DNA of 64,000 bases, from assembly GCF_001577775.1 (NCBI RefSeq), contig NZ_CP010835.1, positions 1,806,264 to 1,870,263 of the forward strand, given 5' to 3'. A program made the position numbers and the translations under genes. This DNA comes from Pyrococcus kukulkanii. Its GTDB lineage: Archaea; Methanobacteriota_B; Thermococci; Thermococcales; Thermococcaceae. Numbering within the stretch: the first letter of the stretch is position 1; each line of letters begins with the position of its first letter. The notes beneath the pieces were generated by a model that worked only from the letters and a program-made list of their open reading frames with translations, had not been told where the DNA came from and did no database searches. Shown piece by piece: positions 52,395 through 62,254 of the stretch.

Positions 52395-55130
52395 ATGATG
52401 CACATATTACTAAGGAAGGCAATTAAGGAGAAGTTTGGGAAGCTTAATAGTCTCCAAGTAGAGGCTTTCAGGGTTATAGCGGGAGAGAGGAAAAGTGCTC
52501 TTATCGTAGCCCCTACCGGGAGCGGAAAGACTGAAGCTGCTATACTTCCGATTTTTGAGGTAATAATAAGAGAAAATTTGCCTCCAATATCCGCCCTATA
52601 TATAGCCCCGCTTAAGGCTTTAAACAGGGATCTACTGGAAAGGATAAAATGGTGGGGAGAGAGGTTAGGAGTGAGCGTTGAAGTTAGACACGGTGATACT
52701 CCTCAATCAAGAAAGGCTAAACAAGTTAAGAATCCTCCCCACATCTTAATAATAACCCCTGAAACTCTTCCTATATTGCTCACGATGAAGTCCCTCAGGC
52801 AGTTTCTAAAGAACATTAAGTTCGTTGTAGTGGATGAAGTTGTTGAGCTGGTTGATAATAAGAGAGGTGTTCAGCTGGCCTTAAACTTGGAAAGACTTTC
52901 TCTAATAGCGGATTTCATTAGGATAGGATTATCGGCTACAGTTGGGAATGAGGAAGAAATAAGAGAGTGGCTAAAGGCTGAGGTCATAATAAAGCCAAAA
53001 GTTAAGAAGAGATACAAGTTCCACGTTCTCTACCCTAAGGTGGAAGAGGAGGATGTAAAGCTCTCTGAGCAATTGAAAGTTCCTCCAGAAGTTGCTGCTA
53101 GACTTAGGGCTCTTTGGAGTGTAGTAGAGAAACACAAGAGGGCCCTAATATTTGTAAATACAAGGCAATTTGCTGAGGTTCTATCCCATAGGCTGAAGGT
53201 GTGGGGGAAGCCTGTAGAGGTTCACCATGGTAGCCTTTCGAGAGAGGCTAGAATTGAGGCTGAAAAGAAGCTAAAAGAAGGAAAGATCAAGGCATTAGTC
53301 TGTACATCTTCGATGGAGCTTGGGATTGATATTGGAGATGTTGATGTTGTTATTCAATACATGAGCCCTCGACAAGTTAATAGGCTCGTTCAGAGGGCTG
53401 GGAGAAGTAAGCATAGATTAAACGAAACAAGTGAAGCGTATATAATAGCAGTAACCCCTGAAGACTATCTCCAAAGTCTTGTAATAGCTAAGAGAGCCTT
53501 GGAAGGGAAATTAGAGCCTGTAAAACCCTATAAAAACGCACTGGATGTCTTGGCACATTTTATAGTTGGATTGGTAATTGAGTACGGTGAAGTTGACATT
53601 CATGAGCCATATACGATAGCAAGGCGAGCCTATCCTTATAGGGACTTAAGTTGGGAGGATTATCTCTCAGTTGTCAGTGTTCTTGAAGAGGCGAGGATAA
53701 TAAGGCGAGAAAATAATGTGATTAAGCTTAGAAGGGGAGCGTATAGGTATTATTTCGAGAACTTATCAACGATACCGGATGAAGTCAATTATACTGTGAT
53801 CGATGCAGTCTCAGGCAAATTCATAGGTAGGCTTGATGAGAACTTTGTGATGGATCTTGAGGAAGGAATGGAGTTTATTATGCATGGGAGAAGCTGGCTA
53901 GTCCTTGAGATAGATGAAACGGACAGGTTGATAAAGGTTAGAGAGAGTAGCAATGTTGAAGGGGCAATTCCAAGTTGGGAAGGAGAGTTAATTCCAGTCC
54001 CCTATGAAGTTGCAGTTGAAGTGGGGAGATTGAAGAGGTTCTTGGTATATGATTTAAGTAAGGCCAGGAAGCTCGTTGAGGGAGTTGACTTTGATGTTAG
54101 GGATTTGGAAATTGTACGAAATGAAATAATGGAACTATATTCAACGGATAGGGACATTGTTATTGAGGTCGTCAGTAAGGCAACAATCATACACGCCGAT
54201 TTTGGCAATAGGGTAAATGAGGCATTAGCAAAGCTCATTTGGACTTTACTATCCTCGAAGTATGGTAACATATTTTCAATAAGGTCGTATGCCCATGCGA
54301 TAGTAATAAGATCTCCATTCACCTTGAATCCAAAAGACATTGAGGAGATCTTGCAGATAGGGCCTAACATAGAAGGTATCATAATTAGGGGGATGAAATT
54401 TGGTCCCGTATATAGGTGGAAGATGTTGAACGTTGCAAAAAGAATTGGGGCGATAGCCAGAGATTCAAAGATCAAACGTATTGAAAGGTTATTCGAGGGA
54501 ACCGTAATAGAGGCTGAGGCAATTAATGAAATCCTGCAGGAAAAAGTTGACATAAAAAATGCATCTTTGGTACTTTCTAAGATAAGAAATGGGGAGATAA
54601 GAGTCAAATCAGCAATGAGGGAGAAGCTGAGTAAAACTGCTCAACAATACGTCCAGTTCGTAGGAGAATTTTTGCTGACCTTTCCACTTACTGAGGAAGA
54701 GGTTGAAGATATGTTTTACAGGTCCCTTCTTGAGAAGGATATAGTTATGGTTTGCACTAACTGTGGGTGGTATTGGAAAACGAAAGTTGGAAGGATTATT
54801 AATAGAAGAGACTTGAGATGCCCCAAATGCGACTCAATTATGCTAGCCCCTCTACACCCTATTGATGCAGAGGCATTTATTAAGGCATTGGGAAAAATAA
54901 AGCGTGGAGAGAGGATAGATAAAGAGTTAGAGCGGGCATACCTTAGGGGAATAAAGGCTTCCGATTTATTCATCTCTTATGGGAATGATGCCCTATTGGC
55001 CTTAGCAACGTATGGGGTGGGAGTTGAGGGGGCATCAAGGGTTCTTGGGAATGTTCCAAGAAGTCAATTAATTCGCGAGTTAATGAAGCTAGAAAAGAAC
55101 TACATAAAAACAAGGAAGTTCTGGGACTAA
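52395..55130 (+). CDS. lhr: Lhr-type superfamily 2 DNA helicase
   Basis: 911 residues from ATGATG at 52395; the open frame reaches 52023 but that part is antisense to hjc. Motif I is APTGSGKTE (about residues 39-47), motif II reads VVDEVVEL where Lhr proteins have DExH, motif III is GLSATVG, and motif VI is QRAGRSKHR. A winged-helix/Lhr core follows, with a four-cysteine zinc ribbon near the end (CTNCGWYW ... CPKCDS). The TATA-like CTTTTTAAG 25 bases upstream suggests a leaderless transcript. It unwinds branched or RNA-DNA substrates in repair. Confidence 0.9.
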   Translation: MMHILLRKAIKEKFGKLNSLQVEAFRVIAGERKSALIVAPTGSGKTEAAILPIFEVIIRENLPPISALYIAPLKALNRDLLERIKWWGERLGVSVEVRHGDTPQSRKAKQVKNPPHILIITPETLPILLTMKSLRQFLKNIKFVVVDEVVELVDNKRGVQLALNLERLSLIADFIRIGLSATVGNEEEIREWLKAEVIIKPKVKKRYKFHVLYPKVEEEDVKLSEQLKVPPEVAARLRALWSVVEKHKRALIFVNTRQFAEVLSHRLKVWGKPVEVHHGSLSREARIEAEKKLKEGKIKALVCTSSMELGIDIGDVDVVIQYMSPRQVNRLVQRAGRSKHRLNETSEAYIIAVTPEDYLQSLVIAKRALEGKLEPVKPYKNALDVLAHFIVGLVIEYGEVDIHEPYTIARRAYPYRDLSWEDYLSVVSVLEEARIIRRENNVIKLRRGAYRYYFENLSTIPDEVNYTVIDAVSGKFIGRLDENFVMDLEEGMEFIMHGRSWLVLEIDETDRLIKVRESSNVEGAIPSWEGELIPVPYEVAVEVGRLKRFLVYDLSKARKLVEGVDFDVRDLEIVRNEIMELYSTDRDIVIEVVSKATIIHADFGNRVNEALAKLIWTLLSSKYGNIFSIRSYAHAIVIRSPFTLNPKDIEEILQIGPNIEGIIIRGMKFGPVYRWKMLNVAKRIGAIARDSKIKRIERLFEGTVIEAEAINEILQEKVDIKNASLVLSKIRNGEIRVKSAMREKLSKTAQQYVQFVGEFLLTFPLTEEEVEDMFYRSLLEKDIVMVCTNCGWYWKTKVGRIINRRDLRCPKCDSIMLAPLHPIDAEAFIKALGKIKRGERIDKELERAYLRGIKASDLFISYGNDALLALATYGVGVEGASRVLGNVPRSQLIRELMKLEKNYIKTRKFWD

Positions 55131-55203
55131 TCCATACCAAAAGACCTTTATACTTTGTAAAATTTCTAAACTTAAGGATCATTAAATAACGGGGGATGAG
55201 GAA

Positions 55204-57285
55204 ATGAAAAAGGTTGGTGCTTTAATTTTGCTCCTGGTAATGTCATCGATGCTCTTCATTCCTCCTGTTAAAGCAGGGACGTATTACTCAAAGCTTTCAA
55301 CCGTTGGTCTGAAATTAGGGGGAGTACTAAAGTTTGGGGATTACGAGATAAAGTTCAGGGACGTCACAAGCACTTGGGACAAGGTGATGATAGATATATA
55401 CCAAGGAGGCACCCTCGTAAAATCCCTTACCCTGCAAGAGGGGGAGCAAGGATATTATCCTTCCCAGGATGACGCAAAGATTATAGTGAAGATATCCGGA
55501 ATATGGGAAGATAAGGGAGTTGTTTACATTACAGTTTCAACGCCAATGAAGATCCTTGAAGAGAAGCTTGTACTAAGTGAAGGCTCTTCATATACACTTC
55601 CTTCCTTATTCCCAAAGTATACGTTTAAAGTTGTGGACATACCTGAAGACGATAAGGTAAAAGTTAAAGTTACGTATCCTGACGGTACCTCTGTATATAA
55701 AGTCCTTGACAAAACTACTCCAATTCAGGTCTCATATAAGGTTTCGAGTGAACTAACTCAATCCCCAGTTGTCGTAGTTGAACTCGTTGAGGCAAAAAAG
55801 AACGATGAGGCCGTAGTCAATATTTACGTCCCTGGATTGTTTTTCACAAATCCTCAAGTTATAAATCCTGGGGAAGAAAAGGAAGAGCAGCCTGTTGAAG
55901 AAACTCAAATAGTTCAATCCGTCTATGAGGGAATTCTGTACGTTGGAGAAAACTTGATAGTTGAATATAATAACACTGTATATAAAGTAAATCTTGTCAG
56001 TGTCGGTTATTACTCAAGGTTTAAGCTCCTAGACTCTAGTGGGAATCTCATAGAGGAATTCACGATACGCGAAGGGACTGGTTACACCTTAACTAAGGCT
56101 CCAATAAGGGTTGAAATTCCTCCAAATGGAGTTGATTTAACGTACAATAGGACGTATATAAAGGTCTACACTCCGGTAGGGGGAGTGGCTAAGCCCATTA
56201 TAAGAGAAGCGAAAGTTACTGCTGAGTTAAGTGTTAGCGAAAAATCCCTCCTATTGGGAGGAGACGAGTTAATAGTGTTCATAAAGATTAAGAACGTAGG
56301 AAAAGGCAACGCCTTCCAAGTTAAGGTGATGGCGCCAGTTCCAAATAACTTTGAATTAAGGAGTGGGATTGGTGCATGGATCCTTAGTAGACTTGAGCCT
56401 TTCTCCGAAATGCCAGTGCTAGTTTATACGTTGAAACCAAAGGCTGTAGGGACGTATACCCTCGGCCCTGTTGTCGTTGAATATTACGATGAAGCTGGGA
56501 AGAAGGTTACAATTAAGTCAAACGTAATAGAGAAGATAACTGTTTATTCAACACCTCAAATTAAGTTAAAGGCCGCTGGGTTCTCGAATTCGTCGTGGTC
56601 TAACTACATAAAGACAAAGGAAAACTCTACGGTAAAACTAAGGTTTACAGTATCGGCAACTGGAACAAGTCCTGAGTATGAATTCATAAAAAACGCAAAA
56701 CTCATCGTTAATCTTGGAGGATTTCTAGATGGTAAAGAGGAGATATCTCTGGGAACTATTAAAGCAGGAGAGGAGAAGGTAGTTGATGCTCAATACTTGG
56801 TGTTGAAGCAGGGAGTTTATCCAGTTAGTGTGACGTTGAAGTACCAGGATCCCCTGGGTAATTGGCATATTATTAATTATCCAAACGTTGTCTTGATTGA
56901 CAGCATACCTCCAAAGGTAAAGGTGCTAGTCAAAACTGAAACTAAGGTTATCGAAAAGTTACCGTCACCAGAAGAGCTTCCGAGGGTAATTGAGGGTGTA
57001 CTCAAACAGCAGAGCAATCCGGCTCCCCTAGCTTTAAAGATCCAGAACGTGACCGCAAAGTTCATCCCTCCCAAGAAAGAACCAAACTACAAATTAATTG
57101 CGACGATACTTGGTGTTCTTGTAGTTGTTCTTGGCTTAGTAGCAGTGGGTACAGGATATTATATGACAAAGTATAAGGAGGAGCTAAGGAAACTCCAGGC
57201 TAAAAAGAAGAAGCCCAGGCCAGGTGGTCTTCCAAAGAAGTCTGGTGATGACAAGGAAGTCGAGGAAATAAAGGTTGTTCAGTGA
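55204..57285 (+). CDS. COG1361-like cell-surface protein
   Basis: 693 residues. The signal peptide is MKKVGALILLLVMSSMLFI ending VKAG. Several beta domains follow; about residues 340-440 carry a CARDB/DUF11-like domain (FIKIKNVGKGNAFQVKVMAPV), and a second is near 460-570. A transmembrane helix close to the C-terminus (LIATILGVLVVVLGLVAVGTG) is followed by a basic cytoplasmic tail (KKKKPRPGG). It resembles S-layer-related or transporter-scaffold surface proteins. GATGAGG lies before the ATG. Confidence 0.8.
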   Translation: MKKVGALILLLVMSSMLFIPPVKAGTYYSKLSTVGLKLGGVLKFGDYEIKFRDVTSTWDKVMIDIYQGGTLVKSLTLQEGEQGYYPSQDDAKIIVKISGIWEDKGVVYITVSTPMKILEEKLVLSEGSSYTLPSLFPKYTFKVVDIPEDDKVKVKVTYPDGTSVYKVLDKTTPIQVSYKVSSELTQSPVVVVELVEAKKNDEAVVNIYVPGLFFTNPQVINPGEEKEEQPVEETQIVQSVYEGILYVGENLIVEYNNTVYKVNLVSVGYYSRFKLLDSSGNLIEEFTIREGTGYTLTKAPIRVEIPPNGVDLTYNRTYIKVYTPVGGVAKPIIREAKVTAELSVSEKSLLLGGDELIVFIKIKNVGKGNAFQVKVMAPVPNNFELRSGIGAWILSRLEPFSEMPVLVYTLKPKAVGTYTLGPVVVEYYDEAGKKVTIKSNVIEKITVYSTPQIKLKAAGFSNSSWSNYIKTKENSTVKLRFTVSATGTSPEYEFIKNAKLIVNLGGFLDGKEEISLGTIKAGEEKVVDAQYLVLKQGVYPVSVTLKYQDPLGNWHIINYPNVVLIDSIPPKVKVLVKTETKVIEKLPSPEELPRVIEGVLKQQSNPAPLALKIQNVTAKFIPPKKEPNYKLIATILGVLVVVLGLVAVGTGYYMTKYKEELRKLQAKKKKPRPGGLPKKSGDDKEVEEIKVVQ

Positions 57286-57341
57286 TCCTCTATCATAAAT
57301 TTTATTTATAACACCTCCTACTTTTCTTGGGAGGGAAAAGC

Positions 57342-59402
57342 ATGAGGTGGATTGTTCCTTTAATCTTAATGATCATCATCTTGGCCCCAGTATCCGCCGT
57401 TGACATGCTCGACTTTTCGGCCAAGATTGCTAGGGGTTACCCAGATGAGGGAAGGATCGAAAGGCTCAGCATAATTGTAATGGCGCTTTCTCAGGCTTTA
57501 AATAAGACTCCCTCCTTGCCCAGGGAGGATGTATGGGTAAAAGTTGAGAGGTTAATTTCGTGGCAGAATGAGGATGGAGGGTGGGGATATTTCTACGGTA
57601 GCGTTAGCTCGGTCCCTGATACAGCTTATGCTCTCATAGGGCTAAAGTACGCTTATGAAGCATTTAAGAACGACCCAAAGAGGGGAGAGGAAATAAGGGT
57701 TGCGATAGTAAGAGGTGTAAAGTACTTGGAGGAAGCCTTTACCGGAAATGGTTGGGGATATCTCCCAGGGATGACTCCGGATTATAGGAGTACATTACTT
57801 GCCTCGGCTGCCTTAGTCCTTTTAGGAGAGGACTTATACTTGGTGAGGAAAGCGTATCAAATTATCAAGGATAAACTTCCAAGCGATCCTTACCTTCTAC
57901 ATCTATGGATAATGGTCACATATAATATGGAAGGTAAGATTCCGGAAGAATCCATAAAATATTTTGGTAACCAAGAGGGTGCCATAGCTCTTAAGGCTTA
58001 CACACTCTTAAGCCTAAAAGGATTGGACTTTCAAACAGCAATACTGCTGGCAGAACTTGAAGAGTATAAGCATAATTGGACGGACAAATACTACCCCCTA
58101 TACTCCACAATGGCGTTCTCCTTAGTCTCAGAAAATGTCGTAGAGCCAAGTGAAGATAAATTGAAAAAAGTTTGTACGATCCTTGAAGCCTCTCAGAATG
58201 AGGATGGAGGATGGGGAGTATACGTTGGTTCACCATCAACTGCCTCAGTTACTTATTTCGTGTTGGACTCACTAAGGATATGCAACCCTATGAGTGAGGC
58301 AGTTAAAAGAGGGTTAGAATACATGCGTAGAGTTTATGAGAGGGATATGGAAGAGATTAAGTTCGATAAATATCTCAGGCAATCCTATCTCTTCGCCTTA
58401 CTGTCCCTGCTTGAGTATAGAAACCTAACTTATTCTGAGAAGGAGGAGGCAAAGTCCCTTATATTATCTTCATTCTGGGGAGACAGATTCGGTAAACAAC
58501 CATTAACAACGGCACTTGCAATTAAAGCTTTAACGATGCTTGGAATCCCTAAGACAGACAAGATCATAGAGGAAAACTTAGAATGGCTCATGAGAATGAA
58601 GAAAGACGGTGGCTGGGGTTTCGCGTTTGAAACTGACCTTTTATCCTGGTACTTTGCTCCGATGTATCCAGAAACAACGGTAATTCTTGATATGATTAAA
58701 GATATAGTTCTCCCCAGTGAGATCCAAGATGTCATTGAATACGTAAAGGACAATCCTCCAAAGCAAGCCTGGGAACTGCTGAGTATATATCTAACGCTTA
58801 ACAAACTGGGGATTAATCAAAGCATCGAAGTTGAAATACAAGAACCTGGAAAGAGTCCATTATATGACTCATTCCTGGTTAAATACTACACGGTTAATCC
58901 CGAAGTCCCGAGGGTTAACATATACACGGTGATATCTAAGTTCAGGAACTCGAGCGTGAAGATAATATCTACTGATCCGGCCCTCTCAACAATAGTTGCA
59001 AAGGGAATGGAGAGTATCCTCTCCACTAACACCTCGGTTAGGTTAACGGAGCTCGTAAGGGTTCCGGAGTATGGAGATTACGTTTTAATATACCCAGTAG
59101 GCAGGATAGACGTTTCAAGGTACAACAGCGATGTGAAAATTTACATTAGGGCAGGACATCTAACTCTTAACGGAGTGCCCTTGTCCGGTGATGGAGTCCT
59201 TGTAATAGTTCCGGGAAGGAACAGGGATGGGGAGTTATTGTTCGTACTTTACAGGGGAGAAGGATATAAGGAAATTGCGAGGCTAATATTCCAGAGTCCG
59301 ATCCTTAAGTACCTCCATGGAAAGGCCGTAATTGCCTCTTGGGTGGACACGAACAAGGATGGGAAAGTCCAGGTGGAAGAGCTGAGCGTGAAGTTCCTCT
59401 GA
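57342..59402 (+). CDS. secreted alpha/alpha-toroid protein (squalene-cyclase-fold repeats)
   Basis: 686 residues from the ATG at 57342 (GGGAGG upstream). Signal peptide MRWIVPLILMIIILAPVSA. About residues 50-420 hold alpha/alpha-barrel repeats with QW-like motifs: QNEDGGWGYFYGS, QNEDGGWGVYVGS and MKKDGGWGFAF. The cyclase DxDD acid motif is not evident, so it is probably a binding or scaffold toroid as in alpha-2-macroglobulin and prenyltransferase relatives. The C-terminal part is beta-rich and ends with DTNKDGKVQVEE, an EF-hand-like calcium loop. It is 12 bases upstream of the CetZ-like gene. Confidence 0.78.
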   Translation: MRWIVPLILMIIILAPVSAVDMLDFSAKIARGYPDEGRIERLSIIVMALSQALNKTPSLPREDVWVKVERLISWQNEDGGWGYFYGSVSSVPDTAYALIGLKYAYEAFKNDPKRGEEIRVAIVRGVKYLEEAFTGNGWGYLPGMTPDYRSTLLASAALVLLGEDLYLVRKAYQIIKDKLPSDPYLLHLWIMVTYNMEGKIPEESIKYFGNQEGAIALKAYTLLSLKGLDFQTAILLAELEEYKHNWTDKYYPLYSTMAFSLVSENVVEPSEDKLKKVCTILEASQNEDGGWGVYVGSPSTASVTYFVLDSLRICNPMSEAVKRGLEYMRRVYERDMEEIKFDKYLRQSYLFALLSLLEYRNLTYSEKEEAKSLILSSFWGDRFGKQPLTTALAIKALTMLGIPKTDKIIEENLEWLMRMKKDGGWGFAFETDLLSWYFAPMYPETTVILDMIKDIVLPSEIQDVIEYVKDNPPKQAWELLSIYLTLNKLGINQSIEVEIQEPGKSPLYDSFLVKYYTVNPEVPRVNIYTVISKFRNSSVKIISTDPALSTIVAKGMESILSTNTSVRLTELVRVPEYGDYVLIYPVGRIDVSRYNSDVKIYIRAGHLTLNGVPLSGDGVLVIVPGRNRDGELLFVLYRGEGYKEIARLIFQSPILKYLHGKAVIASWVDTNKDGKVQVEELSVKFL

Positions 59403-59414
59403 GGTGGTGAAAGG

Positions 59415-60515
59415 GTGAGGGCGATAATAATAGGGATAGGCCAGTGTGGAACCAAGATCGCTGATATTTTTTCTCTCGTAGATTTTGAGGCCTTAGCTAT
59501 TAACACCTCTAAAGGAGACTTGGAGTACCTGAAGCACATACCCCAGGACAGGAGAGTCCTGATAGGTGAGAGCGTAGTCGGGGGTAAGGGAGTTAACGCC
59601 AACCCTGTCCTGGGAAGGGAAGCCATGAAAAGGGATCTTCCGATGGTCATGAGGAAAATAAGGTCTTTGGTAGGTTACGAAGACGTTGATATCTTCTTCT
59701 TAACCTTCGGATTTGGGGGCGGAACGGGAGCTGGGGGGACTCCAGTTTTAGCGGAGGCCCTCAAGGAGGAGTATCCAGACTCCCTCGTAGTCGCTATAGG
59801 GGCCCTCCCCTTAAAGGAGGAGGGGATAAGGCCAACCATCAACGCTGCGATAACCATAGACAAGCTCTCCAAGATAGTTGATTCCATAATCGCCATAGAC
59901 AACAACAAGCTCAAGGAGAGCGGGGAAGATATAAGCCAGGCCTATGAGAGGATAAACTACGCAATAGTCGAGAGGATAGCTTCTCTCTTGGCATTAATAG
60001 ACGTTCCTGGGGAGCAGACCTTGGATGCAAGTGACCTAAAGTTCGTTTTAAGAGCCATGGGAAGCTTTGCCACCGTTGGCTATGCTAAGGCAGAGGCATC
60101 CAAGGTGAAGAGCTTGTCAAGGCTTATAGTGAGATCGTTCGAGAACGAGGGTTTGTACCTCGACGTTAACATAGAGTCCGCCCTGTACGGCCTAGTCGCT
60201 ATCCACGGTCCTCCAGAGGCGCTGAAGGCCAACGAGATATTTGAGGCATTGAACGAACTCACGGAGAGGATAAGGGGAAAGCAGATCTTCAGGGGCTTCT
60301 ATCCGGATCCCAGGGAGAGAGAAGTTGAAGTTGTGACCCTGTTGAGCGGAATTTACGAAAGCAAGAGCATAGAGGATATAGTCGTTACGGCAAAGAGGTA
60401 CGCTCAAGAGTTCATGAAGGCTAAGAAAGAAGGGGAGATCAAGAAAAGGCAACTTTTAAGCGGCCTACCAGATTTCGATGATATCTACCCGGGTGGGATT
60501 AATGATCAAAGTTAA
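59415..60515 (+). CDS. CetZ-like tubulin/FtsZ-superfamily GTPase
   Basis: 366 residues from a GTG at 59415 with GAGGTGGTGA overlapping the previous stop codon. The N-terminal IIGIGQCGTKIADIF, INTSKGDL, the tubulin signature GFGGGTGAGGTP and IDNNKL are present. The segment RVLIGESVVGGKGVNANPVLG fits CetZ better than division FtsZ. There is no C-terminal FtsZ tail motif. CetZ proteins shape cells or position surface structures in other archaea. Its operon partners are a secreted toroid and a membrane protein. Confidence 0.85.
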   Translation: MRAIIIGIGQCGTKIADIFSLVDFEALAINTSKGDLEYLKHIPQDRRVLIGESVVGGKGVNANPVLGREAMKRDLPMVMRKIRSLVGYEDVDIFFLTFGFGGGTGAGGTPVLAEALKEEYPDSLVVAIGALPLKEEGIRPTINAAITIDKLSKIVDSIIAIDNNKLKESGEDISQAYERINYAIVERIASLLALIDVPGEQTLDASDLKFVLRAMGSFATVGYAKAEASKVKSLSRLIVRSFENEGLYLDVNIESALYGLVAIHGPPEALKANEIFEALNELTERIRGKQIFRGFYPDPREREVEVVTLLSGIYESKSIEDIVVTAKRYAQEFMKAKKEGEIKKRQLLSGLPDFDDIYPGGINDQS

Positions 60516-61095
60516 GGATTCGGTTGAAGTTGCGCTGGAGTTGGATGAGAAAAGCGTTTACTCCCACATAGCGCACGAGAGTGCGGAGGACATAATTAGG
60601 ATAATCTCCGCCATAGATGCTGAAAGAGCAAGGCTTAGGGGGATTGAGGTTTATTACGAAGATGACTGGGACGAGCTAATTAGGGAGAGGATAAGGAAAG
60701 GGAAGAGGCATACCGCCTTTGACTTTTACAACCCTGAGCTTCTGGAAGTTTGGGAGGAAAAGGTTAAGGAGGCGAAGAGGTACATTAAACTGTCCAAGTA
60801 TCTCCCGATGGCTATTCCCTTCTTTACGGTATTCACGGCCATAGTGACGATTCTCATTCTAGTTCCCGTGGTGATAGTAGGCCTTGCAACGCTCCCCTTG
60901 GCCCTGTACTTCCATGAGCTGTTCAAGACGAATGCCGATCTAAGGTACCAAGAGTTAGTCCAGTTCTTCATATATGAGTTAAAAGAATTAATTGGGAAAT
61001 TCGGCCTTGATAGGAATAAGTACAAGTTTGAGCTATACAACAGGGATTATAAAGGGGTTAAATTCATTAAAGGAAGTAAAGCAATCGTTGAGTAA
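60502..61095 (+). CDS. two-helix membrane protein in the CetZ operon
   Basis: 197 residues from the ATG at 60502 (GGGTGGG upstream), overlapping the CetZ gene by 14 bases. The soluble N-terminal part of about 90 residues is acidic, with YSHIAHESAEDIIRIISAIDA. A hairpin of two membrane helices (PMAIPFFTVFTAIVTILI and VVIVGLATLPLALYF) is followed by a basic C-terminal domain. The topology puts both ends on the same side, presumably the cytoplasm. I do not recognise the family; it could be the membrane anchor of the CetZ-like polymer. Confidence 0.7.
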   Translation: MIKVKDSVEVALELDEKSVYSHIAHESAEDIIRIISAIDAERARLRGIEVYYEDDWDELIRERIRKGKRHTAFDFYNPELLEVWEEKVKEAKRYIKLSKYLPMAIPFFTVFTAIVTILILVPVVIVGLATLPLALYFHELFKTNADLRYQELVQFFIYELKELIGKFGLDRNKYKFELYNRDYKGVKFIKGSKAIVE

Positions 61096-61177
61096 CGGTA
61101 TTTTGGGCTTAGCCGATCAAATTTAAGGGATAAAGGTTAAATAAGCTCTCGTGTAAAATACTTGAGAAGGGATAACG

Positions 61178-61792
61178 ATGAGGAGGGGTCAGATATCACT
61201 CGAACTGATGTTCTTAATGATGATATTCATGCTCATCCTAGTTTACTCCTTAAGATTGGTGACATTTACAAGCTCCTCATCTCAGGATGTCATCGCTCTT
61301 CAAATTGGAATCGAAGCTAAGGGATTTGCAAGTGCAATATCCAACGCTATAAGTCAGGTTTATGCTCAAGGCCCCGGGGCAAAAGTAACAGTTAATTATA
61401 GGCTAACATACCTGCGAGATAAAGAATACCTTAGTAAAGCATTTGCCCTAAATAACCCGACGATAGCTATTTCATACTTAAATGGAACTTATATAATGCT
61501 TTTAAATGGGAGTGGAACTGTATCAGTAAATCTTAGGGGGCCCTATAAGAACGTATTTTGGGCAAACTCTCTATATAAAGAGGATATCTTAACTAATACT
61601 TCAGTCTTTCCTGACCTAATTCCAAATGTTAATTTTGATGGAAATATGGTTAATTTAGCTTGCATAAAAATACCCCCTAGCAATTTACCAAAAATGGTGA
61701 AAATAGTTGTCGAATGGGATCCAGATAATAGTGAGAGTTGGGTCTATAATGTAACTTCAGGTGAATTGGTTATAAAGATAAATCCAAGGTGA
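61178..61792 (+). CDS. pilin-like protein with Q(+1) prepilin signal (1)
   Basis: 204 residues. MRRGQISLELMFLMMIFMLI is a class III signal with the pattern QxSxExxxL (DUF361), cut by an EppA-type prepilin peptidase before Gln5. The hydrophobic helix continues to about residue 27; the rest is a beta-rich globular part with many N-x-S/T sites. First of four adjacent pilin-like genes. GAGAAGGGA stands upstream of the ATG. Confidence 0.82.
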   Translation: MRRGQISLELMFLMMIFMLILVYSLRLVTFTSSSSQDVIALQIGIEAKGFASAISNAISQVYAQGPGAKVTVNYRLTYLRDKEYLSKAFALNNPTIAISYLNGTYIMLLNGSGTVSVNLRGPYKNVFWANSLYKEDILTNTSVFPDLIPNVNFDGNMVNLACIKIPPSNLPKMVKIVVEWDPDNSESWVYNVTSGELVIKINPR

Positions 61793-62254
61793 GTGACGTT
61801 GAGATGTGAAGGCCAGCTAAGTATTGATTTCTTGTTTGCTATAACCCTTATTATGGTACTATCTGTAGGAATAATTGAAATTGGAATTCAGGAAAGTGAG
61901 AATACCGAGGCATTTTCGATAGCGTCAAAAATTAAAGTCTTTGCAGTTAGCACCCGAGATTTGATAACAAAGGCTTATAGTATAGGGCCAGGCTATTCGA
62001 TTAGAGTTAAGTTTCCCATCTCTCTCTCCCAGGGAGATTATGTTAACATTATCCTGACGGGAGATGCTGTGGTGATCAATGCAAATATAAGTGATACTTT
62101 ATACTCAACAGCCGTGAAACTGCCAATTAGAGTGTCTTCTCATACATCCGTATTAATAACTGAAAACTCTCCTGACTTCTGGATTATTGCATATTATAAT
62201 GAAACTAAAGGTGGTGTAGATGTCAAACTCGCGAAGAGCCCAGACGGCCATTGA
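61793..62254 (+). CDS. pilin-like protein with Q(+1) prepilin signal (2)
   Basis: 153 residues if started at the GTG at 61793, immediately after the previous stop; a TTG at 61799 has better spacing from AAGGTGAG. The signal reads CEGQLSIDFLFAITLIMVL, with Asp in place of the usual Glu at +5. The rest is a short beta-rich domain with N-x-S/T sites. The end overlaps gene 3 by 35 bases. Confidence 0.78.
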   Translation: MTLRCEGQLSIDFLFAITLIMVLSVGIIEIGIQESENTEAFSIASKIKVFAVSTRDLITKAYSIGPGYSIRVKFPISLSQGDYVNIILTGDAVVINANISDTLYSTAVKLPIRVSSHTSVLITENSPDFWIIAYYNETKGGVDVKLAKSPDGH

